DNA of 64,000 nt from Niabella pedocola (GTDB lineage Bacteria; Bacteroidota; Bacteroidia; Chitinophagales; Chitinophagaceae), in the NCBI RefSeq assembly GCF_021044425.1, contig NZ_JAJNEC010000004.1, positions 310,001 through 374,000 on the forward strand, given 5' to 3'. A model generated the notes under the pieces. That model did no database searches. It was not told the origin of the DNA and saw only the letters and a program-made list of their open reading frames with translations. A program made the translations under genes and the position numbers. Below, piece after piece: positions 35,434-43,855 of this stretch; within the stretch, counting starts at the first letter, position 1, and every line of letters begins with the position of its first letter.

Positions 35434-36854
35434 AACAGTATCCGATTCTTACCGTGCTCATTATGCTGATGGCCGCTTGCGGTATCAATAAAAAAAACAA
35501 TTCCCGGGAGCAGTCCCAGGTGCTTTCAGATACCGCAAAAAAAGCCAACTGTGTTTTCCTTACCGGTGATGAACAGAACCGGCCCGTGATCAGCTGGTGC
35601 GAGACGGATAAAAGCACCGGCATCAAACTTTTTTATATGGCATTTTTTGATGCGGAACGGCAGGGTTTCGCACCAAAGATCCCGGTACCCATTGAACAGA
35701 GCGCCCAGTTTCATGAAGAAGGCATGCCCAAAGTTGCTTTCAAAGGCGATGGAACCATTCTTGCCATTTATGAAACTTCGGCTCCAACGGAGCAAAACCG
35801 GTATGCCGGTTCGGTAAAATACATGGTTTCTTCAGACAAGGGAAAAACCTGGAGCCCGCCGCGTTATCTGCACCAGGATACGGCCGCCGGCAAAAGTCAT
35901 TCCTTTGCAGCCATTACCCGTTTAAGCGATGGCGAAATTGGCGCCTGTTGGCTGGATGTGCCGTTGCGCGGCGGAGGCAACGGTCGCTCCGTAAAATTTT
36001 CTAAAACCGGCCCGGGGAACTTTTTCCATGAGGAAACAATACTGGATTCTGTTGCCTGCGAATGCTGCCGGATCGCCATCTGCAGCAATGAAAAGGGTAA
36101 CATAGCCGTTGCTTTCCGCGATATCATCAACGATTCTTTAAGAGATGTATCCATGATCACCTCCGCCGATAACGGCAAAAGTTTTACACCTGCAATGCCT
36201 TTCAGTAAGGATGGCTGGGTGATCTACGGTTGCCCGCACAACGGTCCGTCCATCGCCATGGATGATAAAAACATCTACGCCACATGGTTTACGGGAGGTC
36301 CTCAAAAAGGTATTTATTACTGCACGCTTAACGATCGGCTGCAGGAAGCAGACCGCATGCTTATCAGCACCCAGGGCCGGTTTGTTCAGGTATGCCGTAT
36401 GCCGGACGGAAGCCGTCTTTTAGCCTTTAATGAAAGCCGCAGCGAAGGCGCGCTTCAATATAACAGGATCGTATTAAACAAACTGGTCGGTAATAACCGT
36501 TACAGTTTCGAAATGGACGCCCCAAAATCGCAGGCAAGCTACCCGGTTGTTAAAGCCTTTGGCACCGGTAACGTTCTTGTAGCCTGGAGCCAGGACGATA
36601 AAATTTATTATGGCCTGGTAGATGCCGCAGATATAAACACCCCTGTTCAAAAAACCAGTGTGGCTGCACCCGGCACGGCGCCCCGGTTAAATGCCGTAAA
36701 AACAGTAAATCCCAGGGATCCCGTATGTGGCATGGCGATACAGGCGCATCCTGCAGATACCGCCCATTATCATCAACAGGTAATTGGCTTTTGCTCCGAT
36801 CTATGCAAGGGAAAATTCTTAAAAGATCCGGGCGCTTACCCCCTGCAACAATAG
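35430..36854 (+). CDS. Lipoprotein with BNR-repeat propeller and C-terminal YHS domain
   Basis: A 474-residue lipoprotein: lipobox LMAAC (Cys17), then a sialidase-like beta-propeller (about 40-400) with Asp boxes SSDKGKTW (134-141) and SADNGKSF (245-252). A Cys cluster Cys210, Cys212, Cys213 and Cys218 lies in one blade. The C-terminal YHS domain (427-474) has DPVCGM (Cys433), GFCSDLC (Cys455, Cys459) and FLKDPGAY. YHS domains occur in copper ATPases and metal-related proteins. I see none of the arginine-triad or FRIP signature expected for a true sialidase, so the propeller is probably a binding scaffold. It is coupled to the TonB receptor upstream. Confidence 0.8.
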   Translation: MKQYPILTVLIMLMAACGINKKNNSREQSQVLSDTAKKANCVFLTGDEQNRPVISWCETDKSTGIKLFYMAFFDAERQGFAPKIPVPIEQSAQFHEEGMPKVAFKGDGTILAIYETSAPTEQNRYAGSVKYMVSSDKGKTWSPPRYLHQDTAAGKSHSFAAITRLSDGEIGACWLDVPLRGGGNGRSVKFSKTGPGNFFHEETILDSVACECCRIAICSNEKGNIAVAFRDIINDSLRDVSMITSADNGKSFTPAMPFSKDGWVIYGCPHNGPSIAMDDKNIYATWFTGGPQKGIYYCTLNDRLQEADRMLISTQGRFVQVCRMPDGSRLLAFNESRSEGALQYNRIVLNKLVGNNRYSFEMDAPKSQASYPVVKAFGTGNVLVAWSQDDKIYYGLVDAADINTPVQKTSVAAPGTAPRLNAVKTVNPRDPVCGMAIQAHPADTAHYHQQVIGFCSDLCKGKFLKDPGAYPLQQ

Positions 36855-36899
36855 GGCAGCCCTGGATACCGGAGCTTTTTGTAGTGCTTCATTACAGGT

Positions 36900-36929
36900 A
36901 TCCCCGGTTGTTTTAATAAAACCGGGGAT
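36900..36929. terminator. Bidirectional terminator between convergent genes
   Basis: ATCCCCGGTT (36900-36909) pairs with AACCGGGGAT (36920-36929), 10 perfect pairs with a T/A-rich loop. It sits between the convergent BNR-YHS and DUF1080 genes, so it can serve both. Confidence 0.65.
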
Positions 36930-37002
36930 CAGATCTTAAATAGCTGTAACGGTGCCGGACAGATCACCGGTTGCCGTTTTGCAATATTCAAAGCCGGGGA
37001 GT

Positions 37003-37692
37003 TTATAACTCCCGGACGCGGATATTCCGGATCCGGATCTCTGAATCATGCCCCAGAAATGCGATATGTCCTTTTTCATACAATAACCGGGGATCCTTGG
37101 CCCGTGCAGCCGCCGGCAATGCCTGGATATCTGTATCCAGGATGGTTTCGCCGTTCAGCACTATCTTTATTTTAGAGCCCTGCACCGTCACCTCCTGGTA
37201 ATTCCAGGTTCCTGCCGGCTTTAATCCCTTGCGCTTTGCCGGAACATAACCATAAAGTGATCCGTGATATTGGTAGGGCTTAAGCGCTTTATATACCGCT
37301 GCGTCGTTATCCAGGATCTGCAATTCGATACCGTCATATCCTTTTGTGCCTTCTACCAGTTTATGATGAAAGCCCAACCCGTTGTTGGCAGCCGGCGTGA
37401 GCAGGAACTCAAAGCGTAGGATACAATCCCGGTATTCATTCCGGCTGTATAAATTACCATAGCCTTTTGTTTTTTTAACAATGGCATTTTCACGAACCTC
37501 GTACTGGTTATTAGCGTCGATCCAGTTGTTTAAGGACTGGCCGTCGAACAACAACACATAGCCCTCCTTTTGCTCCTTACGGGATAAGGCATTGCCATCC
37601 GCTCCGGCTGAAGGAGCCGTTTTGGGTGCGCAACCAAATACCGTAAAACCAATCAGGCACAGCAATACATTTCTTCTGATACAATTGCTCAT
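37003..37692 (-). CDS. DUF1080 (3-keto-disaccharide hydrolase-like) lipoprotein
   Basis: A 229-residue exported lipoprotein: lipobox VFGC, a spacer, and a DUF1080 concanavalin-like domain (about 45-229). Family marks are LLFDGQSLNNW, NGLGFHHK, YDGIELQILD and KGHIAFLGHD. DUF1080 proteins have been described as 3-keto-glycoside hydrolases or glycan-binding proteins of the envelope. No dehydrogenase partner lies nearby, so its substrate is open. It is convergent with the BNR-YHS gene and ahead of nothing obvious, 41 bases after rlmB on the same strand. Confidence 0.85.
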   Translation of the reverse strand: MSNCIRRNVLLCLIGFTVFGCAPKTAPSAGADGNALSRKEQKEGYVLLFDGQSLNNWIDANNQYEVRENAIVKKTKGYGNLYSRNEYRDCILRFEFLLTPAANNGLGFHHKLVEGTKGYDGIELQILDNDAAVYKALKPYQYHGSLYGYVPAKRKGLKPAGTWNYQEVTVQGSKIKIVLNGETILDTDIQALPAAARAKDPRLLYEKGHIAFLGHDSEIRIRNIRVREL

Positions 37693-37733
37693 AACAATGT
37701 TTTGATAAGGTAAATAAGATTGAAGCAGGCCGT

Positions 37734-38507
37734 TTATGCCGGCATCCGTTGTTTCATGGCTTCATAGAGGATCATGCCGGTGGCAACGGACACATTTAAA
37801 CTTTCAAATTGATTGTACATAGGGATGGAAATAGCCGTATCGCATATTTTCAGCAGGGCCGGATAGATTCCTTTTTCTTCGCTTCCCATTACAATAGCAG
37901 CAGGAATACGAAGATCAGCCGTGGCTACCGGGATGGCCGCTTCCATGGCACTGGCAAATACGGTAACGCCGTTCAGATGCAGCTCATCTACCGCCTTCAT
38001 TAAACTGTTTACCCGGCATACCGGAATTTTTTCCAGCGCGCCGGCAGAAGTAAGAATCGCATCGTCATTCAATGCGCCCACCCCTTTATCTGGTATAATG
38101 ATGGCCTGCACACCACAGCACCAGGCCGTACGTGCAATACCGCCAATATTCCGTACATCCGTAATGCCATCCAGTATTAAGAACAGTGGAACCTCGCCGC
38201 GCTCAATTACAAAAGAGATGATATCCTGCAGGTTCTGGTAGATAATCTTCGACTTTTGGGCCACTACGCCCTCATGGCCCTCCACATTAAAATGCGCCAG
38301 CCGGGCAACAGGTACATAGTTTACAGGCACCAGTTTGGCGGCGGCCAGCCGGCGGATCTCCCCCGCCACCGGGTCATTCAGTTTCTGATCAAGGTAAATA
38401 CGGTCCAGTGCTTCGCCCTGTTCCAGGGCCTGTATTACAGCCTGCCGGCCATACACCAGGCTGGACTTTTTGGGTCTTTGTTGTTTTTTTCTGAAATCTT
38501 TCACCAC
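37734..38507 (-). CDS. rlmB: 23S rRNA 2'-O-ribose methyltransferase (TrmH family, RlmB-like)
   Basis: A 257-residue SPOUT methyltransferase. The N-terminal substrate-binding domain (about 15-90, VYGRQAVIQALEQG) is followed by a knotted SAM domain with DGITDVRNIGGIARTA, VMGSEEKGI and the closing SIPMYNQFESLNVSVA. This matches RlmB, which methylates G2251 of 23S rRNA in E. coli; TrmH-family paralogues are hard to tell apart without a tree. The start appears to be GTG (two adjacent GTG codons at 38502-38507); there is no ATG near. It is in the cytosol and housekeeping in nature. Confidence 0.85.
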   Translation of the reverse strand: MVKDFRKKQQRPKKSSLVYGRQAVIQALEQGEALDRIYLDQKLNDPVAGEIRRLAAAKLVPVNYVPVARLAHFNVEGHEGVVAQKSKIIYQNLQDIISFVIERGEVPLFLILDGITDVRNIGGIARTAWCCGVQAIIIPDKGVGALNDDAILTSAGALEKIPVCRVNSLMKAVDELHLNGVTVFASAMEAAIPVATADLRIPAAIVMGSEEKGIYPALLKICDTAISIPMYNQFESLNVSVATGMILYEAMKQRMPA

Positions 38508-38528
38508 GCAAAGAAAAGAAAACCCGCT

Positions 38529-39053
38529 TTAAAAACTGATTTTTAATCCCGACGTTTTTTGATCCCATTCCAGGATCCATTGCAGGAACTTAACGGCCAG
38601 TATCACCAGCAGCACCAGGATGGCCCCGGTTACCAGTAAAACCATAAGAATAACCGATCCCGCACCACCCTTATGTTTCCCTTCGGTATAATGTTCGGTA
38701 AGCAATTTCAGATTACGCGTATTGGCCTTATATATAAAATCGAAGATCCATCCCAGTATGGGAATCGCACCTATAAAAGCATCGAGGGTTGCATTTACCA
38801 CCATTTTGGCCACCAGCCTGCCCGATGCGCCGTGCTGCGCCATGGTGATGATGAGCCCTACAGACAACAGGTACCCGCTTACATCTCCCAGCACGGGGAT
38901 AAAATTCAGTAAAGGGTCCAGTCCGAATTTAAAGCCCCCAACGGAAAACTGTTCATCCATCAGCCGGCTGATGGTTCTTACCGTTTTTAAACGCGGATCG
39001 GTTGCGGCAGATACTGCTGCAGGTAACGTTGACCTGTTTTGACGTTTTGCCAT
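38529..39053 (-). CDS. DUF4112 membrane protein
   Basis: A 174-residue DUF4112 protein. The conserved part includes FKFGLDPLLNFIPVLGD, an amphipathic region with small residues (NATLDAFIGAIPILGWIFD) and KANTRNLKLL. A C-terminal membrane helix (about 133-160, VILMVLLVTGAILVLLVIL) follows. Two or three membrane segments are likely in total. The function of the family is unknown. It lies just upstream of rlmB (21-base gap) on the same strand. Confidence 0.8.
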   Translation of the reverse strand: MAKRQNRSTLPAAVSAATDPRLKTVRTISRLMDEQFSVGGFKFGLDPLLNFIPVLGDVSGYLLSVGLIITMAQHGASGRLVAKMVVNATLDAFIGAIPILGWIFDFIYKANTRNLKLLTEHYTEGKHKGGAGSVILMVLLVTGAILVLLVILAVKFLQWILEWDQKTSGLKISF

Positions 39054-39084
39054 GCTTTATAGAATATATGCGTTTGAAGAGCCA

Positions 39085-39645
39085 CTACAAAAGCGCACCC
39101 GTATGTTTCAATAACGCGGCCTTCTGAAAAGCGGCTACGGAGATCGCATCGGTGATCACGCCCGTTTCCACCATTTCCAGGGCCTCTACCAGCGGGAGCT
39201 TCCGGATGGTGAGTTGTTCCGTTTCCTCCGGATCGGGCGTTTTTTGAACGAGGCCGGTAGCCAGGTATATAATCGCCAGCTCATCCGATACCGAATTGGA
39301 TAAATGCATCCGCAGCAACTCCTTCCAGTGCAGGGCCTCCAGACCCGCCTCCTCCAGCAGTTCCCTCCGTGCACTTTCCAGCGGATCGCTGCCTTCAGGA
39401 CAGCCGCCTTCGGGGATCTCCCAGGTATAAGCGTCAATAGCGAAACGGTATTGCCCGATCAGGTAGGTATGTTGATGCGCATCCAATACGAGGATCCCAA
39501 TGGCAATATTCTTAAAATGTACTTTCCCATAGATCCCCTTTCCGCCTGCAGGATTGATCACATCAAATTCTGTTACATTGATCCAGGGATTATCATATAC
39601 CTCCTGTTTGCCCAAAACCTTCCATGGATTTTCCATAGCCATCAT
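39085..39645 (-). CDS. NUDIX hydrolase (ADP-ribose pyrophosphatase type)
   Basis: A 186-residue NUDIX enzyme that hydrolyses a nucleoside diphosphate linked to another moiety, probably ADP-ribose or ADP-sugars. The NUDIX box is ARRELLEEAG preceded by GGCPEGSDPLES. The N-terminal beta strands (LGKQEVYDNPWINV) and the YRFAIDAYTWEIPEG segment fit the NudF-like group. The ATG is at 39645, one codon before another ATG, so the exact start is uncertain. It is upstream of the DUF4112 gene with a 31-base gap. Confidence 0.87.
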   Translation of the reverse strand: MMAMENPWKVLGKQEVYDNPWINVTEFDVINPAGGKGIYGKVHFKNIAIGILVLDAHQHTYLIGQYRFAIDAYTWEIPEGGCPEGSDPLESARRELLEEAGLEALHWKELLRMHLSNSVSDELAIIYLATGLVQKTPDPEETEQLTIRKLPLVEALEMVETGVITDAISVAAFQKAALLKHTGALL

Positions 39646-39790
39646 TCCTGTTTTTTTTGAATCCTAAAATTAATGATTAATATTTCAGTAAGCGGCCGCA
39701 ACCGATCCAAAATAAAACAGGGCCGCCGCTCACCCCGTGCTAAATTAACAAATCTGCGTGTTGTGCACCCCTTTATAACAATAATTCAGT

Positions 39791-39798
39791 TAGTTTTG
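39791..39798 (+). promoter_or_regulatory. -7 promoter box of the superoxide dismutase gene
   Basis: TAGTTTTG fits TAnnTTTG and lies 43 bases before the ATG. A matching -33 TTG at ideal spacing is not clear. Confidence 0.35.
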
Positions 39799-39841
39799 CG
39801 TATTAATAGTGAACAACTTAACACTTTAAAAAATAATGATT

Positions 39842-40453
39842 ATGAAAAAAGTTTTCTTCTCCGCGGGTGTTGCCGCCCTGCTTGTACTGGGATCCTGCGG
39901 AAACAGTGCTTCGGAAAAAAGCGGAGCCGACTCTACCGCAACCAGCCAGGCAGATACGACCGCACCTGCAGCCCCCGAAACCACAGCCCCGGAAGGAACA
40001 CCCGTAGCAGTGGCTAATTTACAGCTCACCAGCGACAGCACCCGGAACATTGGTTCTGCAAAATTTTACAAACTGACCGATGGAAAGATCCGGCTGGATC
40101 TGGAGATCAATATGAAGGAACGGGCCGACAGTAATGTGGCCGTGCATTTTCACGAACATGGAGATTGTGGCATGAAGGGCGAAAACTCGCATGGCCACTG
40201 GAACCCGACAAAATCGAATCATGGAGAATGGGGCTCTGCGGCCTTCCATTCGGGTGATATCGGCAATATTAAACTGGACGCAACCGGGCATGCTACAAAA
40301 AGCGTAACCACCGACCTGTGGAGCATTGAGCCGGGCGATAAAGCGATCATCGGACGCGCCATCATTGTACATGGCGGCACAGACGATTACAAGACCCAGC
40401 CCACCGGCAACAGCGGTCCCCGTGTAGGATGCGGTGTGATCACAAAGCTTTAA
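39842..40453 (+). CDS. sodC: Cu/Zn superoxide dismutase, lipoprotein
   Basis: A 203-residue exported Cu/Zn SOD, which disproportionates superoxide in the periplasm. The lipobox is LGSCG. A Thr/Ala/Pro-rich linker (about 25-60) precedes the SOD domain. Metal ligands are seen in VHFHEHGDC, HGHWNP, HGEWG and HGGTDDY, and the disulfide partners are the Cys in GDC and VGCGV. I chose the ATG at 39842 (MKKVFFSAG); another ATG lies two codons upstream. It follows a single promoter box and ends in a strong terminator, so it is a one-gene unit. The copper need links it loosely to the metal locus 3 kb upstream (inference). Confidence 0.92.
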   Translation: MKKVFFSAGVAALLVLGSCGNSASEKSGADSTATSQADTTAPAAPETTAPEGTPVAVANLQLTSDSTRNIGSAKFYKLTDGKIRLDLEINMKERADSNVAVHFHEHGDCGMKGENSHGHWNPTKSNHGEWGSAAFHSGDIGNIKLDATGHATKSVTTDLWSIEPGDKAIIGRAIIVHGGTDDYKTQPTGNSGPRVGCGVITKL

Positions 40454-40479
40454 ACCAAACTTCGTTTATTTTAAGAGTG

Positions 40480-40507
40480 GCGGTCTCAGGTTTGAGACCG
40501 CTTTTTT
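40480..40507 (+). terminator. Terminator of sodC
   Basis: GCGGTCTCA (40480-40488), loop GGTT, TGAGACCGC (40493-40501), 9 perfect pairs, followed by TTTTTT. It lies 26 bases after the stop. Confidence 0.9.
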
Positions 40508-40530
40508 ATTAGGGAGCATTACCTCCTGAA

Positions 40531-40620
40531 GATGTCATCCCGGACTTGATCCGGGATCTATCCCTGTTTCAGGACCTAACAACGATAGCTGCTGAAACAT
40601 CCCGATACATCGGGACAGCA
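40531..40620. repeat. Intergenic palindromic repeat unit
   Basis: It contains two imperfect palindromes: ATCCCGGA..TCCGGGAT (40537-40557) and TCCCGATACATCGGGA (40600-40615), joined by a GATCTATCCCTGTTTCAGG-type linker. The shape is typical of dispersed REP-like intergenic elements of Bacteroidota. Copy number in the genome cannot be told from this window. Confidence 0.6.
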
Positions 40621-40665
40621 TGACTGAAAACGTAATTTGTCGTCCTGAAGATTTTTAACACATAA

Positions 40666-40695
40666 ATGCCGCCCCAATAATCATCAGGGCGGCAT
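40666..40695 (-). terminator. Terminator of purB
   Basis: ATGCCGCCC (40666-40674) pairs with GGGCGGCAT (40687-40695), 9 perfect pairs, followed on the minus strand by TTTATG. It lies 39 bases past the purB stop. Confidence 0.7.
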
Positions 40696-40734
40696 AAAAA
40701 ATGGATTTGTTGTCAGTTAGCCGAGATCCGGCTG

Positions 40735-42072
40735 TTAATACTTTGCCACGATCCCCGTATAATTATGCGGGGTGATCTGCCGGAGTTCCTTTTTAAGATC
40801 CGCAGCAATTTTTAACCCTTTTATAAATTCATGGATAGCGGTCTTAGTGATACCCGCCTTTCCCCTGGTAAGCGCTTTTAAAGCTTCATACGGGTTGGGA
40901 TATTTTTCCCGGCGCAGGATGGTCTGTATGGCTTCTGCTACCACAGCCCAGTTATCTTCCAGGTCCTGCTTCAGCCTGGCTTCATTAAGCACCAGTTTGC
41001 CCAGTCCCTTTTCAATACTCTTTATCGCAATGAGGGTATGTGCCACGGGTACTCCGATATTGCGCAGTACTGTACTGTCCGTAAGATCGCGTTGCAGACG
41101 ACTCACCGGCAGCTTGGCTGCAAGGTGCTCCAGGAGCGCGTTGGCAATGCCCAAGTTCCCTTCTGCGTTTTCAAAATCGATCGGGTTTACCTTATGCGGC
41201 ATTGCGGAAGAGCCCACTTCCCCGGCCTTGGTTCTTTGCTTAAAATAATCCATGCTGATATAGGTCCAGATATCGCGGCAAAGATCCAGCAGGATGGTAT
41301 TTAACCGTTTGATCGCATCAAAATGCGCTGCCAGGTTATCGTAATGTTCAATCTGGGTGGTGTATTGCATCCGCTGCAATCCCAGCACCTCATCTACAAA
41401 CTCGTTCCCGAATTTGATCCAATCCACTTTGGGATACGCTACATGATGCGCATTAAAATTACCGGTAGCACCTCCAAACTTGGCCGCAAACGGGATATAG
41501 GAAAACTGCTGCACCTGGTTATCCATCCGTTCTACAAAAACCATAAATTCCTTACCGAGCTTGGTAGGAGAAGCCGGTTGTCCGTGGGTTTTCGCCAGCA
41601 TGGAAATATCCTTCCACTGCTTAGCCAGTTCCTTCAGCTGCGATTGAAGGTTTACATACGCCGGCATCAGCTCCTGTTCCATACTGCCTTTCCAGAGCAT
41701 CGGGATAGCGGTGTTGTTCACATCCTGGGAGGTAAGCCCAAAATGAATCCACTCCTTTGCTTCCTTTGCATCGGTTTTATCCAGTTCCGCTTTCAGAAAA
41801 TATTCTACCGCCTTTACATCGTGATTGGTCGTTTTTTCGATCTCCTTGATCGCCTTGGCCTGATCGGTGCCGAAGTTTTCAATCACGGCCCGCAGGTGCT
41901 TCTTGGCCGATGCCGATAATTTCAGGAATTTTTTCTCCGCCAGGAAAAAAAGATATTCGATCTCCACGATCACACGGTATTTGATCAGCGCATACTCACT
42001 GTAATATTCCTGCAGCTGCTGAACCTGTTTATGATAACGGCCGTCTACCGGCGAAATTGCTGTTAAAGACAT
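40735..42072 (-). CDS. purB: Adenylosuccinate lyase
   Basis: A 445-residue cytosolic lyase of the fumarase/aspartase superfamily, acting twice in purine synthesis (SAICAR to AICAR, and adenylosuccinate to AMP). The signature is GSSAMPHKVNPIDFE; the catalytic His region is KTHGQPASP and the substrate part TTNHDVKAVEYFL. The length and N terminus (MSLTAISPVDGRY) match the E. coli PurB subclass. I chose the ATG at 42072; an upstream in-frame start would only add an unrelated tail. It is divergent from mqnA. Confidence 0.95.
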   Translation of the reverse strand: MSLTAISPVDGRYHKQVQQLQEYYSEYALIKYRVIVEIEYLFFLAEKKFLKLSASAKKHLRAVIENFGTDQAKAIKEIEKTTNHDVKAVEYFLKAELDKTDAKEAKEWIHFGLTSQDVNNTAIPMLWKGSMEQELMPAYVNLQSQLKELAKQWKDISMLAKTHGQPASPTKLGKEFMVFVERMDNQVQQFSYIPFAAKFGGATGNFNAHHVAYPKVDWIKFGNEFVDEVLGLQRMQYTTQIEHYDNLAAHFDAIKRLNTILLDLCRDIWTYISMDYFKQRTKAGEVGSSAMPHKVNPIDFENAEGNLGIANALLEHLAAKLPVSRLQRDLTDSTVLRNIGVPVAHTLIAIKSIEKGLGKLVLNEARLKQDLEDNWAVVAEAIQTILRREKYPNPYEALKALTRGKAGITKTAIHEFIKGLKIAADLKKELRQITPHNYTGIVAKY

Positions 42073-42120
42073 ACGTAGTTCCAAGTTTGAGGTTTCAGGT
42101 ATAAAGTTTAACGTCAAACA

Positions 42121-42152
42121 TTGAATTTTAACCCCGAAACAAATTAATTTTG
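42121..42152 (+). promoter_or_regulatory. Promoter of mqnA
   Basis: TTG (42121-42123), 21 bases, TAATTTTG (42145-42152). It lies 22 bases before the proposed GTG start, and AAAGGA (42162-42167) provides a ribosome-binding site in between. Confidence 0.55.
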
Positions 42153-42173
42153 CACAAAAATAAAGGATTCGGC

Positions 42174-42923
42174 GTGGAAGAAAAGATAAGAGTTGGAATA
42201 ATTAATTACCTCAATACAAGACCCCTTTTATACGGTTTACAGTTTCCCCCTATTACCGAAAAGATCGAACTCATCGAAGATGTGCCCGCAAAACTGGCGG
42301 AGTTGCTGCTGAATGACCAGATCGATGTAGGATTGGTTCCCGTGGCCATTACGCGAAAGCTTCCGCAGTACTATATAAACGGCAATTATTGCATTGGCGC
42401 CATTGGCAATGTGGCTTCCGTTTGTGTATTCAGCCAGGTACCGCTGGAACAGGTGGAAAAAATTTATCTCGATTATCAAAGCCGGTCTTCTGTGGCCCTA
42501 TGCCGGTGGCTGATTCTGAACCACTGGAAGATCCACCCGGAGATCATCGATGCCCGCAATGAGGCCTATCTGGATGAGATAAAAGGCACTACTGCCGGTT
42601 TGGTGATTGGTGACCGGGCCTTGCAACAGCGCACAAAATTTGAATATATTTATGACCTGGCTGGGGAATGGAAAAATGCAACCGGCCTGCCCTTTGTGTT
42701 TGCTGCCTGGGTAAGTACCCGCAAGCTGCCGGACCATTTTATTGCGGAGTTTGATAAAGCCAATGCCTACGGACTGGATCACCTGGATGAGGTGATTGCA
42801 CGGATACCGGAAGGGATCTATGATCTCAAAAAATATTACTCACAGGATCTGAGCTATACCCTTGATGAAGAAAAACGTAAAGGGCTCGACCGGTTTTTAA
42901 AGATCCTGGCGGCACCGCTATAA
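42174..42923 (+). CDS. mqnA: Chorismate dehydratase MqnA (futalosine menaquinone pathway)
   Basis: A 249-residue periplasmic-binding-fold enzyme that dehydrates chorismate, the first step of the futalosine route to menaquinone. Marks are GIINYLNTRPLLYGL, VDVGLVPVA-type NDQIDVGLVPVA, SRSSVALCRWLI and VFAAWVS. I place the start at GTG 42174 (giving MEEKIRVGII) because AAAGGA lies 6 bases upstream and the promoter box ends at 42152; no ATG is available. Other mqn genes are not in this window. It is divergent from purB and convergent with the AraC gene. Confidence 0.88.
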   Translation: MEEKIRVGIINYLNTRPLLYGLQFPPITEKIELIEDVPAKLAELLLNDQIDVGLVPVAITRKLPQYYINGNYCIGAIGNVASVCVFSQVPLEQVEKIYLDYQSRSSVALCRWLILNHWKIHPEIIDARNEAYLDEIKGTTAGLVIGDRALQQRTKFEYIYDLAGEWKNATGLPFVFAAWVSTRKLPDHFIAEFDKANAYGLDHLDEVIARIPEGIYDLKKYYSQDLSYTLDEEKRKGLDRFLKILAAPL

Positions 42924-42966
42924 CCCTGCCGATTTTGTGAACGCTGTTGCCGGTATGTGCCCACCG

Positions 42967-43848
42967 CTATAACCGGAATTTCTTCTTAAAATGATTGGGT
43001 GCATCCCCGGTTTTGGCCTTAAAGATCTTGGAAAAGGCATAGGCCGATTCAAAACCGAGTGCATCGGCTATTTGCTTTACAGAAGCATCTGCCTGCAGCA
43101 GCAATGTTTTCGCCTTATTGAGTTTCAATTGTAAAAAATACTGATGCGGAGACATACCGGTATATAACTTAAACGCTTTCCGGAAAGAGGAATAGCTGAT
43201 ACAAAGATCACCTGCCAGTTTTTCAAACGACAGGTACGAGTGGATATTGGCCTGCATCACCGACATGGCCTGGTTGATCAGCTCCTCATGTTTATTTTTC
43301 TTATCGAAGTGCAACTGTTTAGACAGCGTGAATATTTTTCCAAACAGGTGCAGCAGCATTCCTGATACCAGCTGCTGGTAGCCCGTCTTTTCGGACCGCG
43401 TTTGTTCGATGATCGCTGTAAATAAGCCGATCACCGGTTCGTTGACACCCACGTGATATGCCGGCGTTTCTTTTGGGAAAAAATGGTGGTGATAAATATT
43501 TTGCAGAATGCTGCCCTTACATCCGATCCAGTACTCTTCCCAACCGGTATCACTATTGGGCTTAAAGCGATGCCATTCGTACGGGTACAGCATCAGCAAT
43601 GTACCGGATTTTACCGGTATCAGCGGGCAGCTCTTTGATTCAAATACCCCCTCCCCATTGAGGATGTAGATCAGTTGAAACTCATCCAGCACACGCCCTT
43701 CTTCCCATTTGAAATAGTGATGCGAGGGATGATCCCCGGCGGGATAAAGCTGCGATTTAACAACCCGGGTACATCCCACGTTTACCACATATAAGCCCCA
43801 GCTTTTATCCAAATTACTGGTAGGAAGATATTTATAATAGTTATGCAT
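42967..43848 (-). CDS. AraC-family transcription regulator
   Basis: A 293-residue regulator with an N-terminal AraC_binding cupin (about 20-150, LIYILNGEGVFESK and LMLYPYEWHRFKP) and a C-terminal double HTH (LAGDLCISYSSFRKAFKLY, ALGFESAYAFSKIFKAKTG). This layout is typical of sugar-responsive regulators. It is divergent from the GH106-like glycosidase gene (43954), only 105 bases away, so it is the likely local regulator of the glycosidase and isomerase genes. A TAAATTTG box lies 7 bases upstream of its ATG. Confidence 0.9.
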   Translation of the reverse strand: MHNYYKYLPTSNLDKSWGLYVVNVGCTRVVKSQLYPAGDHPSHHYFKWEEGRVLDEFQLIYILNGEGVFESKSCPLIPVKSGTLLMLYPYEWHRFKPNSDTGWEEYWIGCKGSILQNIYHHHFFPKETPAYHVGVNEPVIGLFTAIIEQTRSEKTGYQQLVSGMLLHLFGKIFTLSKQLHFDKKNKHEELINQAMSVMQANIHSYLSFEKLAGDLCISYSSFRKAFKLYTGMSPHQYFLQLKLNKAKTLLLQADASVKQIADALGFESAYAFSKIFKAKTGDAPNHFKKKFRL

Positions 43849-43855
43849 GGGTTTC

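Noticed and set aside
35430..36854. A functional sialidase
   Set aside because: Only Asp boxes are shared with sialidases. No FRIP motif or arginine triad is visible, and the chain ends in a YHS domain.
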